From Streptomyces yatensis (lineage in GTDB: Bacteria > Actinomycetota > Actinomycetes > Streptomycetales > Streptomycetaceae), in contig NZ_CP072941.1 of assembly GCF_018069625.1 (NCBI RefSeq), forward strand, positions 3,224,001-3,288,000: a stretch of 64,000 nt of DNA, read 5' to 3'. Below, piece after piece: positions 26,703 to 35,725 of the stretch (positions within the stretch are counted from its first letter, which is position 1; each line of letters opens with the position of its first letter). The position numbers and the translations under genes were made by a program. Under the pieces are notes generated by a model, which had not been told where the DNA came from, made no database searches, and saw only the letters and a program-made list of their open reading frames with translations.

Positions 26703-28889
26703 TCAGGAGCGCGCCGCGGCCATGCTGCGGCCCTCGCGTGTCACGTCGTAGACCCCGGGGACGTTCCGCATGGCCCGCATCAGCGTCGGCAGCCTGCCCG
26801 CGTCGGGCAGCTGGAGCGTGTAGGTGTGCCGGACCCGCTGCTCACGGGGTGGTTCGACGGCGGCCGCGACCACCTCCGCGCCCTCGGCGGCGATGGCCTC
26901 GGTGAGATCCGCGAGCAGATGCGGTCTGCTGAACGCCTCCGCGAAGAGGGTCACGCGATAGTCGCCGCCCCCGTCCCCGTCGTCCTCGTCCGCCCAGCGC
27001 ACCCCGACGGCCGTGCGCCCGGCCGCGATCATCCGCGCCACCCCGGGGCACCGCTCGCGGTGCACGGTGACGGCCCCGCCGCGGACCGCGAAGCCGGTGA
27101 CCGCGTCGGGCGGCACGGGGGTGCAGCAGCGGGCGAGCCGTACGGTCGCGCCGGGCCGGTCGACGACGATGCCCGCCGCGGGGCGGACCGTCCCGGCCGC
27201 GGGGATGGCGGTCTCGCCGCCCTGCGAGCCCTGCGCGTCCTGGCCGGAGAGGGCGGAGGCGGAGTCCGCCTCCGGCTCCGGGGACTCGTGCTGCGCGGGC
27301 TGCGGCGCCGGGTGGGCGGCCAGCCAGCGGTTGATGGCGATGCGGGCGGCCGGGGTGCGGGCGTGGTCGAGCCACTCCGGCGAGGGGCCGTGTGAGGCGG
27401 CGTCCCGGCTGTCGCCGGCCATCAGCAGCTGCAGGGTGTCGCCGTCGCGCAGCACCGTGCTCAGGGTCGCGATCCGGCCGTTGACCCGGGCGCCGATACA
27501 GGAGTGGGCGTCCTCGCCGTACAGGGCGTACGCGGCGTCCACACAGCTGGCGCCCGCGGGCAGGCCGAGCGTTCCGCCGTCGGAGCGGAAGACCGTGATC
27601 TCCCGGTCCTGGGCGAGGTCGTCGCGGAGCGAGGTCCAGAAGAGGTCGGGGTCCGGGGTGGCGCTCTGCCAGTCGAGCAGCCGGGACAGCCAGCCGGGTC
27701 GGGTCGGGTCGGCCCGCTCGCCCTCGGGAGCGTCGGCGCCCTCCGTCGGGGTGTACGGATTGCCGAGGGCGATCACTCCGGCCTCCGCGACCCGGTGCAT
27801 CTGGTGGGTGCGGATGAGGACCTCGGTGACCTCGCCGTCGTGCCCGGCCACGGCCGTGTGCAGCGACTGGTAGAGGTTGAACTTGGGGACCGCGATGAAG
27901 TCCTTGAACTCCGAGATCACCGGGGTGAAGCAGGTGTGCAGTTCGCCCAGGACCGCGTAGCAGTCCGCGTCGTCGGAGACGAGGACGAGGAGGCGGCCGA
28001 GATCGGTGCCGGTCAGCTCGCCGCGCTTGATCCCGACCCGGTGGACGGAGACGAAGTGCCGTGGCCGGACCAGGACTTCGGCGGTGATGCCCGCCTCGTG
28101 CAGCACGCCCCGGACGTCCTCGGCGGCGCGGGCCAGCGGGTCGGGGCGCCCGGCGTGGGCCTGGAGGAGCTCGCGGGTGTGCGCGTACTCCTCGGGGTGG
28201 AGGATGGCGAAGACCAGGTCCTCCAGCTCGGTCTTGAGCGCCTGCACCCCGAGCCGCTCGGCGAGCGGGATCAGCACATCGCGGGTGACCTTGGCGATGC
28301 GCACCTGTTTCTCGGGGCGCATCACGCCGAGGGTGCGCATGTTGTGCAGCCGGTCGGCCAGTTTGATCGACATCACCCGGACGTCGTTGCCCGTGGCGAC
28401 GAGCATCTTGCGGAAGGTCTCGGGCTCGGCCGCCGCGCCGTAGTCGACCTTCTCCAACTTGGTGACGCCGTCGACGAGATAGCGGACCTCCTCGCCGAAC
28501 TCCTCCCCCACCTGATCGAGGGTCACCTCGGTGTCCTCGACGGTGTCGTGGAGCAGCGAGGCGGTCAACGTGGTGGTCTCGGCGCCCAGTTCGGCGAGGA
28601 TCAGCGTGACGGCCAGCGGATGGGTGATGTACGGCTCACCGCTCTTGCGCATCTGGCCGCGGTGGGAGGACTCGGCCAGGACATACGCCTTGCGGAGTAC
28701 GTCCAGATCGGCTCCGGGATGGTGTGCGCGATGGACCTTGGCCACATGCTCGATCGCGTCCGGCAGCCGGCCGCGGGAGGCCGGTCCCAGCAGGGCCGCC
28801 CGGCTGAACCTGCGGAGATTGCGCAGGTCGATGCGGGGGAGGCCGCGCCTGCGGCCGAACGGGGCCTGGTCGGTGGCCTCTGCGCTCAT
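26703..28889 (-). CDS. rshA: RelA/SpoT-family (p)ppGpp synthetase/hydrolase homologue (RshA type)
   Basis: 728 aa from ATG at 28889 (MSAEATDQAPFG), GGAGG six bases upstream. The HD hydrolase domain is intact (HRGQMRKSGEPYITHP, LLHDTVEDTEVT, KLADRLHNMRTL). The synthetase region (DCYAVLGELHTCFTPV, FKDFIAVPKFNLYQSLHTAV, VLIRTHQMHRVAE) is present but diverged: the segment usually RPKHIYSIY reads RPRHFVSVH. A TGS domain (~430-490) and a C-terminal ACT domain (DYRVTLFAEAFSRPHLLAD) follow. Streptomyces carry a main RelA and a second, RshA; this position (next to dapF) is where I know rshA. It sets stringent-response alarmone levels. Confidence 0.88.
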   Translation of the reverse strand: MSAEATDQAPFGRRRGLPRIDLRNLRRFSRAALLGPASRGRLPDAIEHVAKVHRAHHPGADLDVLRKAYVLAESSHRGQMRKSGEPYITHPLAVTLILAELGAETTTLTASLLHDTVEDTEVTLDQVGEEFGEEVRYLVDGVTKLEKVDYGAAAEPETFRKMLVATGNDVRVMSIKLADRLHNMRTLGVMRPEKQVRIAKVTRDVLIPLAERLGVQALKTELEDLVFAILHPEEYAHTRELLQAHAGRPDPLARAAEDVRGVLHEAGITAEVLVRPRHFVSVHRVGIKRGELTGTDLGRLLVLVSDDADCYAVLGELHTCFTPVISEFKDFIAVPKFNLYQSLHTAVAGHDGEVTEVLIRTHQMHRVAEAGVIALGNPYTPTEGADAPEGERADPTRPGWLSRLLDWQSATPDPDLFWTSLRDDLAQDREITVFRSDGGTLGLPAGASCVDAAYALYGEDAHSCIGARVNGRIATLSTVLRDGDTLQLLMAGDSRDAASHGPSPEWLDHARTPAARIAINRWLAAHPAPQPAQHESPEPEADSASALSGQDAQGSQGGETAIPAAGTVRPAAGIVVDRPGATVRLARCCTPVPPDAVTGFAVRGGAVTVHRERCPGVARMIAAGRTAVGVRWADEDDGDGGGDYRVTLFAEAFSRPHLLADLTEAIAAEGAEVVAAAVEPPREQRVRHTYTLQLPDAGRLPTLMRAMRNVPGVYDVTREGRSMAAARS

Positions 28890-29026
28890 GGGCAACCTCC
28901 GGCGGCGTCGAGCGTCAACCGGCGTGGGTACTCCCCCGGGGCCGGTGCTTGATGCTATCGAGCCCATCACGCACGGCCGACCGGCTCTCGCCCAGAGTGA
29001 AACGGATCACCCATTCGAGGGAACTG

Positions 29027-29959
29027 TCAGCCGAGGTCCGTGCCCAGCCAAACGGGATCCAGTTCCCCCTCGGCCACGATCACGGCAGGGCCGGTCATCT
29101 CCACCGTACCGTCCGGCCGTTCACTGATCACAAGGCGCCCTCCGGGGACGTCCACGGTGTAGGTGACGGGGTGGCCTGTGACCGCCGGGTCGGCCCCGTC
29201 ACGGCGCGCCGCGGCCACCATCACGGCGCAGGCGCCGGTGCCGCAGGAGCGGGTCTCACCGGAGCCGCGCTCGTGCACGCGCATCGCGACATGACGCGGG
29301 CCGCGGTCGACGACGAACTCGACATTGGTGCCGTGGGGGTACGCGGAGGCGGGGCGCACGGCGGGGGCCGCGAGCAGATCACCGGCCTGGGCGAGATCGT
29401 CGACGAAGGCGACCGCGTGCGGGTTGCCCATGTTCACATTGCGCGCGGGCCAGCTGCGCTCACCCACCGTGACCGTGATCTCCGCCTCGGGGCCGGGCCC
29501 GGGCAGCGTGGCCTCGCCCATCACCACGGTGATCGGGCCGTCGGCCCCGGCCGTGGCGTCGCCCGGCCGCGCGGCGTCACCGGCGTCCTTGGCGATGTGG
29601 ACCCGGCGCACCCCGGCCCGGGTGGCGACCGCGAGATCGCCCGCCTCGGCGAGACCGGCCCGCTGCAGATACCGGGCGAAGACGCGGACCCCGTTGCCGC
29701 ACATCTCGGCGATGCTGCCGTCGCTGTTGCGGTAGTCCATGAACCACTCGGCCTGATCGGCCATGGCCCGCGCCTCGGGGTGGGCCGAGGACCGCACGAC
29801 GCGGATCAGCCCGTCACCGCCGATACCGGCGCGCCGGTCGCAGATCCGGGCGACGGCCGCCGCGGACAGCTCCAGGCTGCCGTCCAGGTCGGGGACGATG
29901 ACGAAGTCGTTCTCGGTGCCGTGACCCTTGAGGAAGGACAGCCGTGGTGCGGTGCTCAT
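29027..29959 (-). CDS. dapF: Diaminopimelate epimerase
   Basis: 310 aa. It converts LL- to meso-diaminopimelate for lysine and peptidoglycan. The two catalytic cysteines are in MCGNGVR (~88) and SCGTGACAV (~237), with FLKGHGTENDFV at the N-terminus and NVEFV before the second Cys, all diagnostic. Length is slightly above the usual 275-290. It sits in the Streptomyces miaB-miaA-dapF neighbourhood, downstream of a small membrane protein gene. Confidence 0.97.
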   Translation of the reverse strand: MSTAPRLSFLKGHGTENDFVIVPDLDGSLELSAAAVARICDRRAGIGGDGLIRVVRSSAHPEARAMADQAEWFMDYRNSDGSIAEMCGNGVRVFARYLQRAGLAEAGDLAVATRAGVRRVHIAKDAGDAARPGDATAGADGPITVVMGEATLPGPGPEAEITVTVGERSWPARNVNMGNPHAVAFVDDLAQAGDLLAAPAVRPASAYPHGTNVEFVVDRGPRHVAMRVHERGSGETRSCGTGACAVMVAAARRDGADPAVTGHPVTYTVDVPGGRLVISERPDGTVEMTGPAVIVAEGELDPVWLGTDLG

Positions 29960-30141
29960 CCCTCGATCCTACGGGGGACCGCGTGCGCCGTCCCGCCGTG
30001 CCCGGCCCGTCCGCGCCGGGCGGGCCGCAGAGCCGCGACGAGCGCACCACCACGAGGCGCCGAGACGGGCGCCGTGGGCCGCGAGGATCCGTGTCGGGCA
30101 CCGTGGGCGCCGTGAGGCCGCGAGGATGCGCCGGAGGGGGC

Positions 30142-30642
30142 CTAGCGGAGGCGGGCCACCCGCCAGAAAGTGAGGGCCGCCAGCAGGGCCACGATCGCCA
30201 CGTAGAGGACGACGAAGCGCCAGTCCGGGCGGCGTCCGGAGCCTCTGGGAGGAAGGCCCGGCCAGGTGTAGCCCACCCGGCGGGCGGCCATCAGGCCCCA
30301 GCCCGCCGCGCAGCAGCTCAGCAGCAGGCCGAGCATGGCCACGACCGCCCCTCCGTCGCCGAACTCGAAGGCGAGCGGGAAGGCGAACATCAGCGAGCCG
30401 AGGATGGCGAGGCCGACGATCGGCGCGATCTGCCAGATCCGCAGCCGGCGCGGTGGGCGCAGCTCCCGGAAGGACTCCCCGGAGACGGCTCCCGCGCCGT
30501 CCGGGTCCTCGGAGCCGTCCTCGAGGACCGGTGCGCCGGTGTCGTGGAGCGCTCCTCCGGCCTCATCGGGGCCGTCGGGGGTCAGCGACCCCGCGTCTCC
30601 GTCTGGCGATTGCTGCGATGCGTCGCGAGGGCCGGCCTCCAT
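30142..30642 (-). CDS. Small membrane protein, unknown function
   Basis: 166 aa from ATG at 30642; a GTG two codons earlier has better spacing to GGGAGG and is equally possible. Residues 1-65 are acidic and disordered. Three hydrophobic segments follow (IWQIAPIVGLAILGSLMFAF, AVVAMLGLLLSCCAAGWGLM and VVLYVAIVALLAALTF). It lies between miaA and dapF on the same strand, as in other Streptomyces. No function can be inferred. Confidence 0.7.
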   Translation of the reverse strand: MEAGPRDASQQSPDGDAGSLTPDGPDEAGGALHDTGAPVLEDGSEDPDGAGAVSGESFRELRPPRRLRIWQIAPIVGLAILGSLMFAFPLAFEFGDGGAVVAMLGLLLSCCAAGWGLMAARRVGYTWPGLPPRGSGRRPDWRFVVLYVAIVALLAALTFWRVARLR

Positions 30643-30750
30643 CGCCACACGCCCTCCCAACTCCAGACACCACGGCACGATCGGAGCTTGATGATGGCAT
30701 GCCCGCCGGGGCCCGAATGACGAGCTGAGCGTCCCGATGCCATGACGTGA

Positions 30751-31689
30751 TCAGGCTGTGACCGCCCGTTCAACCAACGCGAGCGCGCTCGCCAGGAGTT
30801 CCCCTCTGCGGTCGGCGGCTCCGCTGAGCCAGTGGACGCGGGGATCGCGGCGGAACCAGGAATCCTGGCGGCGCGCGAACCGCTTGGTGGCGCGCACGGT
30901 TTCGGCCCTCGCCTCCTCCTCGGTGCACTCCTCCGCAAGCGCGGCGAGCACTTGCTGATAGCCGAGGGCGCGGGAGGCGGTGCGGCCGGAGCGCAGCCCG
31001 GCGGCCTCCAGCAGACGGACCTCCTCGACCAGCCCGGCGTCCCACATCCGGTCCACCCGCAGGGCGATCCGTTCGTCCAGCTCGGGCCGCTCGACGTCGA
31101 CGCCGATCTGGAGCGTGTCGTAGACCGCCTCGTGTCCGGGCAGATTGGCGGTGAAGGGGCGGCCGGTGATCTCGATGACCTCCAGCGCCCGGACCACCCT
31201 GCGGCCGTTGCTGGGCAGGATGGCGCGCGCCGCCTCGGGGTCGGCGGCGGCGAGCCGGGCGTGCAGGACCCCGGAGCCCCGCTCCTCCAGCTCGGCCTCG
31301 AGCCGGGCCCGGACCGCGGGGTCGGTGCCCGGGAACTCCAGCGCGTCGATGGCCCCGCGGATGTAGAGGCCGGATCCGCCGACCAGGATGGGGGTGCGGC
31401 CCTCGTCGAGCAGGCGGTCCATCTCGGCCCGGGCCAGCCGCTGGTACTCGGCGACGCTCGCGGTCTGGGTGACGTCCCAGATGTCCAGCAGCCGGTGTGG
31501 CACCCCCTGTCGCTCGTCCTCCGTCAGCTTGGCGGTGCCGATGTCCATGCCCCGGTACAGCTGCATGGAGTCGGCGTTGACGATCTCGCCGTCGAGATGT
31601 CTGGCGAGCGCGACGCCCAGATCGGACTTTCCGGCCGCGGTGGGGCCGACGACGGCGATGACTCGCGGCGGATGGCCTGCAGTATTCAC
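30751..31689 (-). CDS. miaA: tRNA dimethylallyltransferase
   Basis: 312 aa. It transfers an isopentenyl group to A37 of tRNAs reading UNN codons, the substrate of MiaB. Walker-like VVGPTAAGKSDL is at residues ~13-24, followed by NADSMQLYRGMDIGTAK, PHRLLDIWD, LVGGSGLYIRG and the C-terminal RRQDSWFRRD. MiaB lies ~1.6 kb upstream on the same strand, with the LigB-like gene and two small opposite-strand genes between. Confidence 0.97.
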   Translation of the reverse strand: MNTAGHPPRVIAVVGPTAAGKSDLGVALARHLDGEIVNADSMQLYRGMDIGTAKLTEDERQGVPHRLLDIWDVTQTASVAEYQRLARAEMDRLLDEGRTPILVGGSGLYIRGAIDALEFPGTDPAVRARLEAELEERGSGVLHARLAAADPEAARAILPSNGRRVVRALEVIEITGRPFTANLPGHEAVYDTLQIGVDVERPELDERIALRVDRMWDAGLVEEVRLLEAAGLRSGRTASRALGYQQVLAALAEECTEEEARAETVRATKRFARRQDSWFRRDPRVHWLSGAADRRGELLASALALVERAVTA

Positions 31690-31873
31690 CGGGCCAGTCT
31701 CGCAAACGCCGGGGGCCTCCTCGAATGAGCGACGTGACGGGACACCGAAGGGTTCGTTGCCCGCTTGCCGTGGTTCCAGGGGCCCGTTCGGCTCATCGGC
31801 CTCCGCGCGCGGCGCGAGGGAACGCTCCGAGCGGGACGGGATTTCGCCCGCACGAGTAAGGTATGGAGTAGGT

Positions 31874-32134
31874 ATGGGCGTATTTTCCAGGTTTCGTCGC
31901 GATCGTCATGTGCCGAAGGAGGCGAGCCGCTCGTCCGAGAAGGCACCGTCCGCACAGGACCCCCAGGTCACGGCCGACGCCATGACGGCGGAGGCCGCGT
32001 CCGGGACCGGCGACGGGGCTGAAACCGCGCGGAGCGGGAAGGAGAGCCCGGCGGGTGAAGGCGCCGGGATCCCCAGTCAGCAGTCCGCGGCCGAGGCGGC
32101 CGTCGGCGAGACCGGTGAGAGCGCCCGCACATAG
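31874..32134 (+). CDS. Small charged, disordered hypothetical protein
   Basis: 86 aa from ATG at 31874 with GGAG five bases upstream. It begins MGVFSRFRRDRHVPKEAS; the rest is Ala/Glu/Ser/Thr/Gly-rich with no hydrophobic core. The same N-terminus recurs, as I recall, in other Streptomyces next to the following gene. It ends 24 bp before the antitoxin-like gene, so the two probably form one transcript. It diverges from miaA. Confidence 0.6.
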   Translation: MGVFSRFRRDRHVPKEASRSSEKAPSAQDPQVTADAMTAEAASGTGDGAETARSGKESPAGEGAGIPSQQSAAEAAVGETGESART

Positions 32135-32158
32135 GCAGCCGACGAGGGTAGGTGGCAC

Positions 32159-32401
32159 ATGGGCCTGATGGACAATCTCAAGGCCAAGGCCGGTCAGATG
32201 AAGGGCAAGGCCGGCAGCCTTGCGCAGCAGCACGAGGCCAGGATCGAGCGCGGCCTGGAGAAGGCGGCCAAGACGGTCGACACCAGGACCAAGGGCAAGT
32301 ACAGCGCCAAGATCGAGACTGGCAGGGGCAAGGCGAAGGGCGCTCTCAACCGCCTTTCGCACATGGAAGAGGACAAGCCCAAGCGCAAGCGCGACGAATA
32401 A
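32159..32401 (+). CDS. Rv0909/MT0933-family antitoxin-like protein
   Basis: 80 aa, very basic. MGLMDNLKAKAGQMKGKAG, then QHEARIERGLEKAAKTVDTRTKGKYSAKIE, matches the MT0933 antitoxin family pattern (short helical repeat followed by D-x-K-T-x-GKY). In mycobacteria it is paired with a toxin; here no toxin gene is next to it. The partner upstream is the 86-aa disordered protein. A hairpin terminator follows at 32476-32507. Confidence 0.75.
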   Translation: MGLMDNLKAKAGQMKGKAGSLAQQHEARIERGLEKAAKTVDTRTKGKYSAKIETGRGKAKGALNRLSHMEEDKPKRKRDE

Positions 32402-32475
32402 GGCCGGCCAGGCCAGGACGGCGCCCAAGTCGGGGGCGGGCGACGCCGGGCCCAGACCGGCCGGCCCCGCCGGTA

Positions 32476-32507
32476 CGCGGCCGTGGAGCGGATGCTCCAC
32501 GGCCGCG
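32476..32507. terminator. Bidirectional terminator, 14-bp stem
   Basis: CGCGGCCGTGGAGC pairs exactly with GCTCCACGGCCGCG around a GGAT loop, between the convergent antitoxin-like and LigB-like genes. Confidence 0.85.
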
Positions 32508-32513
32508 AGCGGG

Positions 32514-33278
32514 CTAGGACGACCAGCTCGCCACGAAATACCCCACGCCGTACGGCGCTTCGTCATACCGCAACTCCCCCTTCAGGGGCGCCCCCTCGGC
32601 CGCCCCCGCGAGCACCTGCAGCGGCGCGCGGCCCGCCGCCTTGAGTTCGTACGCCAACTCCTCGTCGAGCGCGGCCAGCGCCCCGGTGTCGGCGGCCGCC
32701 AGCGCCCGCGCCACCTCGGCGTCGAACGGGGCCGCCCGTTCGTCGAGATAGCCCGGCGCCTTCAGCGTGCGGCATGCGGTGCCGTCGCCCATCACCAGCA
32801 ACGCCATCCGCTCCGCCCGCCCGGCGAGCTCCCTTCCAACTTCAATACACCGCTCGGCCGCGAGAGGTTCCCCCACACCCAGCCCCTCGACGGGCACCGC
32901 CGGGTCCCACCCCGCGTGCTCCAGCAACCAGGCGGCGACCGCCAGCGACAGTGGCAGCGACGGCGGCAGCGAGGGCGAGGGGTCCTGCCCCGCGGCATCG
33001 TCGCCGCCGGCCGCCCCGTCCCCCGCCGGCGCGGCCAGCCGTACATCCACCTCGACACCGAAGCCGCGGAACGATCCGGCCGCGCCCTGCGCATGCGGTC
33101 CGCGCCCATCACGCTCGGCGGGTCCCACCACGATCAGGCGCTCCGGACGCGCCGCCGCGAGGGCGCGGACGGCCTCGGCGCATGCCGCGCGCAGCCCGTC
33201 CAGCTCGGGAGCGGCTCCGGCGGCGACCTCGGGCACCAGCAGTGGCGGACACGGGCAGACGGCGGCGGCGATCAGCAT
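32514..33278 (-). CDS. Class III extradiol dioxygenase (LigB-like) domain protein
   Basis: 254 aa. The fold is suggested by VCPCPPLLVPEVAAG at the N-terminus, RLIVVGPAERD (~45) and MALLVMGDGTACRTLKAPGY (~165), which follow the LigB/MEMO-like pattern. The usual metal-binding His pair is not obvious: the N-terminal HxPHPP-like segment reads CPCPPLL, and the first His is missing. It may therefore not bind iron. It follows miaB (gap 22 bp) on the same strand, a conserved actinobacterial arrangement as I know it. The function is unknown. Confidence 0.75.
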   Translation of the reverse strand: MLIAAAVCPCPPLLVPEVAAGAAPELDGLRAACAEAVRALAAARPERLIVVGPAERDGRGPHAQGAAGSFRGFGVEVDVRLAAPAGDGAAGGDDAAGQDPSPSLPPSLPLSLAVAAWLLEHAGWDPAVPVEGLGVGEPLAAERCIEVGRELAGRAERMALLVMGDGTACRTLKAPGYLDERAAPFDAEVARALAAADTGALAALDEELAYELKAAGRAPLQVLAGAAEGAPLKGELRYDEAPYGVGYFVASWSS

Positions 33279-33300
33279 GATCGTCAGCCTAGCCGGGCGC

Positions 33301-34833
33301 TCAGTCGCAGCCGCAGCCCGCGGCGGGCGCGGCCGGCAGCGACGGCGGGGCGCCCACCGTCGGCAGGCCCAGCATCACGCCCGCGGGCTTCTTCTCCCCG
33401 GGTGCGTTCCGCCGCTCCCAGGCGTCTCCGGCGCGGGTGCGCCGCACGCCGCGGGCCGGGCCCTCGGCGAGCAGATGGTGCGGGGCGGCGTAGGTGATGT
33501 CGACGGTGACGACGTCGCCGGGGCGCACCGGCTCCTCGGGGCGCGCGAAGTGCACCAGGCGGTTGTCGGCGGCGCGGCCGGACAGCCGCCGCGTGGCGTC
33601 GTCCTTACGGCCTTCGCCCTCGGCGACCAGCACCTCCAGCGTGCGGCCGACCTGCTTCTTGTTCTCCTCCCAGGAGATCTCCTCCTGGAGGGCGACCAGC
33701 CGCTCATAGCGCTCCTGGACGACCGCCTTGGGCACCTGGCCGTCCATCTCGGCGGCGGGCGTCCCGGGTCGCTTGGAGTACTGGAAGGTGAACGCCTGCG
33801 CGAAGCGCGCCTCGCGCACCACGTGCAGCGTCTGCTCGAAGTCCTCCTCCGTCTCACCGGGGAAGCCGACGATGATGTCGGTCGAGATGGCGGCGTCCGG
33901 CATCGCGGCGCGCACCTTCTCGATGATGCCGAGGTAGCGCTCCTGCCGGTACGAGCGGCGCATCGCCTTGAGCACGGTGTCCGAGCCGGACTGCAGCGGC
34001 ATGTGCAGCTGCGGCATCACGTTCTCCGTCTCCGCCATGGCGGAGATCACGTCGTCGGTGAAGTCGCGCGGATGCGGCGAGGTGAACCGGACCCGCTCCA
34101 GGCCCTCGACCTTCCCGCAGGCGCGCAGCAGCTTGCTGAACGCCTCGCGGTCGCCGATGTCGGAGCCGTACGCGTTCACGTTCTGGCCGAGCAGGGTGAT
34201 CTCGGTGACGCCCTCGGCGACCAGGGTCTCCACTTCGGCGAGGATGTCGCCGGGGCGGCGGTCCTTCTCCTTGCCGCGCAGCGCCGGGACGATGCAGAAG
34301 GTGCAGGTGTTGTTGCAGCCCACCGAGATCGAGACCCATGCGGCGTACGCGGACTCGCGCCGCGTCGGAAGGGTTGAGGGGAAGGCTTCCAGGGACTCGG
34401 CGATCTCGACCTGGGCCTCCTCCTGGACGCGGGCGCGCTCCAGCAGCACCGGCAGACTGCCGATGTTGTGGGTGCCGAAGACCACATCGACCCAGGGGGC
34501 CTTCTTGACGATGGTGTCGCGGTCCTTCTGGGCCAGACAGCCGCCGACGGCGATCTGCATGCCCGGCCGCCGCGCCTTCATCGGTGCGAGCCGGCCGAGG
34601 TTGCCGTAGAGGCGGTTGTCGGCGTTCTCCCGCACCGCGCAGGTATTGAAGACGACGATGTCGGCTTCGCCCTCGCCGGTGCCCTCGGGAGCGCGGACGA
34701 AGCCCGCCTCCTCCAGCAGGCCCGAGAGCCGCTCGGAGTCGTGGACATTCATCTGGCACCCGTAGGTGCGGATCTCGTAGCTCTTGGGTGCTTGAACGTC
34801 CACTGCCGGGCTCCGGTCGCTGCTGATGGTCAC
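33301..34833 (-). CDS. miaB: tRNA-2-methylthio-N6-dimethylallyladenosine synthase
   Basis: 510 aa. It adds the methylthio group to i6A37 of tRNA using radical SAM chemistry. The N-terminal cluster cysteines are in [24 protein letters not shown] and VGGCLAQKD. The radical SAM motif is [11 protein letters not shown] (~residues 175-185). The TRAM domain begins near 390 ([14 protein letters not shown]). The tail is extended and ends in CGCD, possibly extra metal ligands. It acts after MiaA. Confidence 0.97.
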   Translation of the reverse strand: MTISSDRSPAVDVQAPKSYEIRTYGCQMNVHDSERLSGLLEEAGFVRAPEGTGEGEADIVVFNTCAVRENADNRLYGNLGRLAPMKARRPGMQIAVGGCLAQKDRDTIVKKAPWVDVVFGTHNIGSLPVLLERARVQEEAQVEIAESLEAFPSTLPTRRESAYAAWVSISVGCNNTCTFCIVPALRGKEKDRRPGDILAEVETLVAEGVTEITLLGQNVNAYGSDIGDREAFSKLLRACGKVEGLERVRFTSPHPRDFTDDVISAMAETENVMPQLHMPLQSGSDTVLKAMRRSYRQERYLGIIEKVRAAMPDAAISTDIIVGFPGETEEDFEQTLHVVREARFAQAFTFQYSKRPGTPAAEMDGQVPKAVVQERYERLVALQEEISWEENKKQVGRTLEVLVAEGEGRKDDATRRLSGRAADNRLVHFARPEEPVRPGDVVTVDITYAAPHHLLAEGPARGVRRTRAGDAWERRNAPGEKKPAGVMLGLPTVGAPPSLPAAPAAGCGCD

Positions 34834-34902
34834 GCATCAAGGGTAGGCGCTCATAGAAGCCCCCCTGCCTGGCGGTGGTCCGGGCGCCCCTCGGCACACT
34901 AC

Positions 34903-34919
34903 GTTCCATGACACGGAAC
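34903..34919. promoter_or_regulatory. Candidate operator GTTCC-N7-GGAAC over the iclR start codon
   Basis: Inverted repeat GTTCC (34903-34907) / GGAAC (34915-34919), followed by another GTTCC at 34921-34925. It spans the ATG at 34908. IclR-type regulators often bind such spaced repeats in their own promoter, so autoregulation is likely. Confidence 0.5.
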
Positions 34920-35657
34920 AGTTCCCAGGGCAATATGCTCGACAAGGCAGTGGCGGTCCTCGACTGCTTCCGGCCCGACGGCGGCGCGTTCCGTCTCACA
35001 GAACTGTCCGCACGTACGGGGCTGGCCAAGACCACCGTGTTCCGGCTCTGCGCCGATCTGGTCCGTCTCGGCCTGCTCGAACGGGACGCCGAGACCTACC
35101 GGCTCGGTGGCGCCCTGTTCGAGCTGGGCTCGCTCGTCCCGCGCCGACGCGATCTGCGGGAGGCCGCGCTGCCGTTTCTGCAGGACCTCTTCGAGGCCAC
35201 TCACGAGACCGTGCACCTCGGGGTGCGCGAGGGCCGCGAGGTGGTCTATGTCGAGCGCATCCACGGCCACGACGCCCTTCGGCTGCCGTCCCGCATCGGC
35301 GGTCGGCTGCCCCTGACCTGCACGGGCGTCGGTAAGGCGCTTCTGGCGTTCTCGGGCTCCGAGCTGGTCGAGGAGGTCCTGGCCGCGTCCCTGCCCCGTC
35401 TCACCCCCCATTCGATCGTCGACCCGGACCGGCTGCGCACGGCCATCGAGCAGGCTCAGGTCGCGGGTCTGGCCTATGAGGAGGAAGAGGCGGCTTCGGG
35501 GGTCAGCTGCATCGCCGCTCCCGTCTTCGACGGACCGACGGCGGTGGCGGCGCTGTCGGTGGCCGTACCCCGCGGCCGCTTCCGGCCCGCGCAGCTGGCC
35601 CCGGCCGTCCGGACCGCCGCCCTGGGGCTGTCCAGGGCCCTGCGGTCCGGCACGTGA
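34908..35657 (+). CDS. IclR family transcriptional regulator
   Basis: 249 aa from ATG at 34908 (MTRNSSQGNMLDKAVAV). Winged HTH at residues ~25-60 (FRLTELSARTGLAKTTVFRL), then the IclR effector domain (ETVHLGVREGREVVYVERIHG, LPLTCTGVGKALLAF, AAPVFDGPTAVAALSVAVPR). It precedes the TAXI protein by 68 bp on the same strand. The effector is unknown. Confidence 0.93.
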   Translation: MTRNSSQGNMLDKAVAVLDCFRPDGGAFRLTELSARTGLAKTTVFRLCADLVRLGLLERDAETYRLGGALFELGSLVPRRRDLREAALPFLQDLFEATHETVHLGVREGREVVYVERIHGHDALRLPSRIGGRLPLTCTGVGKALLAFSGSELVEEVLAASLPRLTPHSIVDPDRLRTAIEQAQVAGLAYEEEEAASGVSCIAAPVFDGPTAVAALSVAVPRGRFRPAQLAPAVRTAALGLSRALRSGT

Positions 35658-35725
35658 CCGGGTGCCCGGCGGGATCCGCGGCTCGCCCCTCCCCTCCCGG
35701 GAGCGGGGCTGGCAGGATCCTCGCC

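Noticed and set aside
28890..28970. 27-codon upstream extension of the RelA/SpoT gene
   Set aside because: Begins in intergenic sequence; ATG 28889 has GGAGG at proper spacing.
30000..30141. Possible small gene between dapF and the three-span membrane protein
   Set aside because: Only Arg/Gly/Pro-rich frames without ribosome sites.
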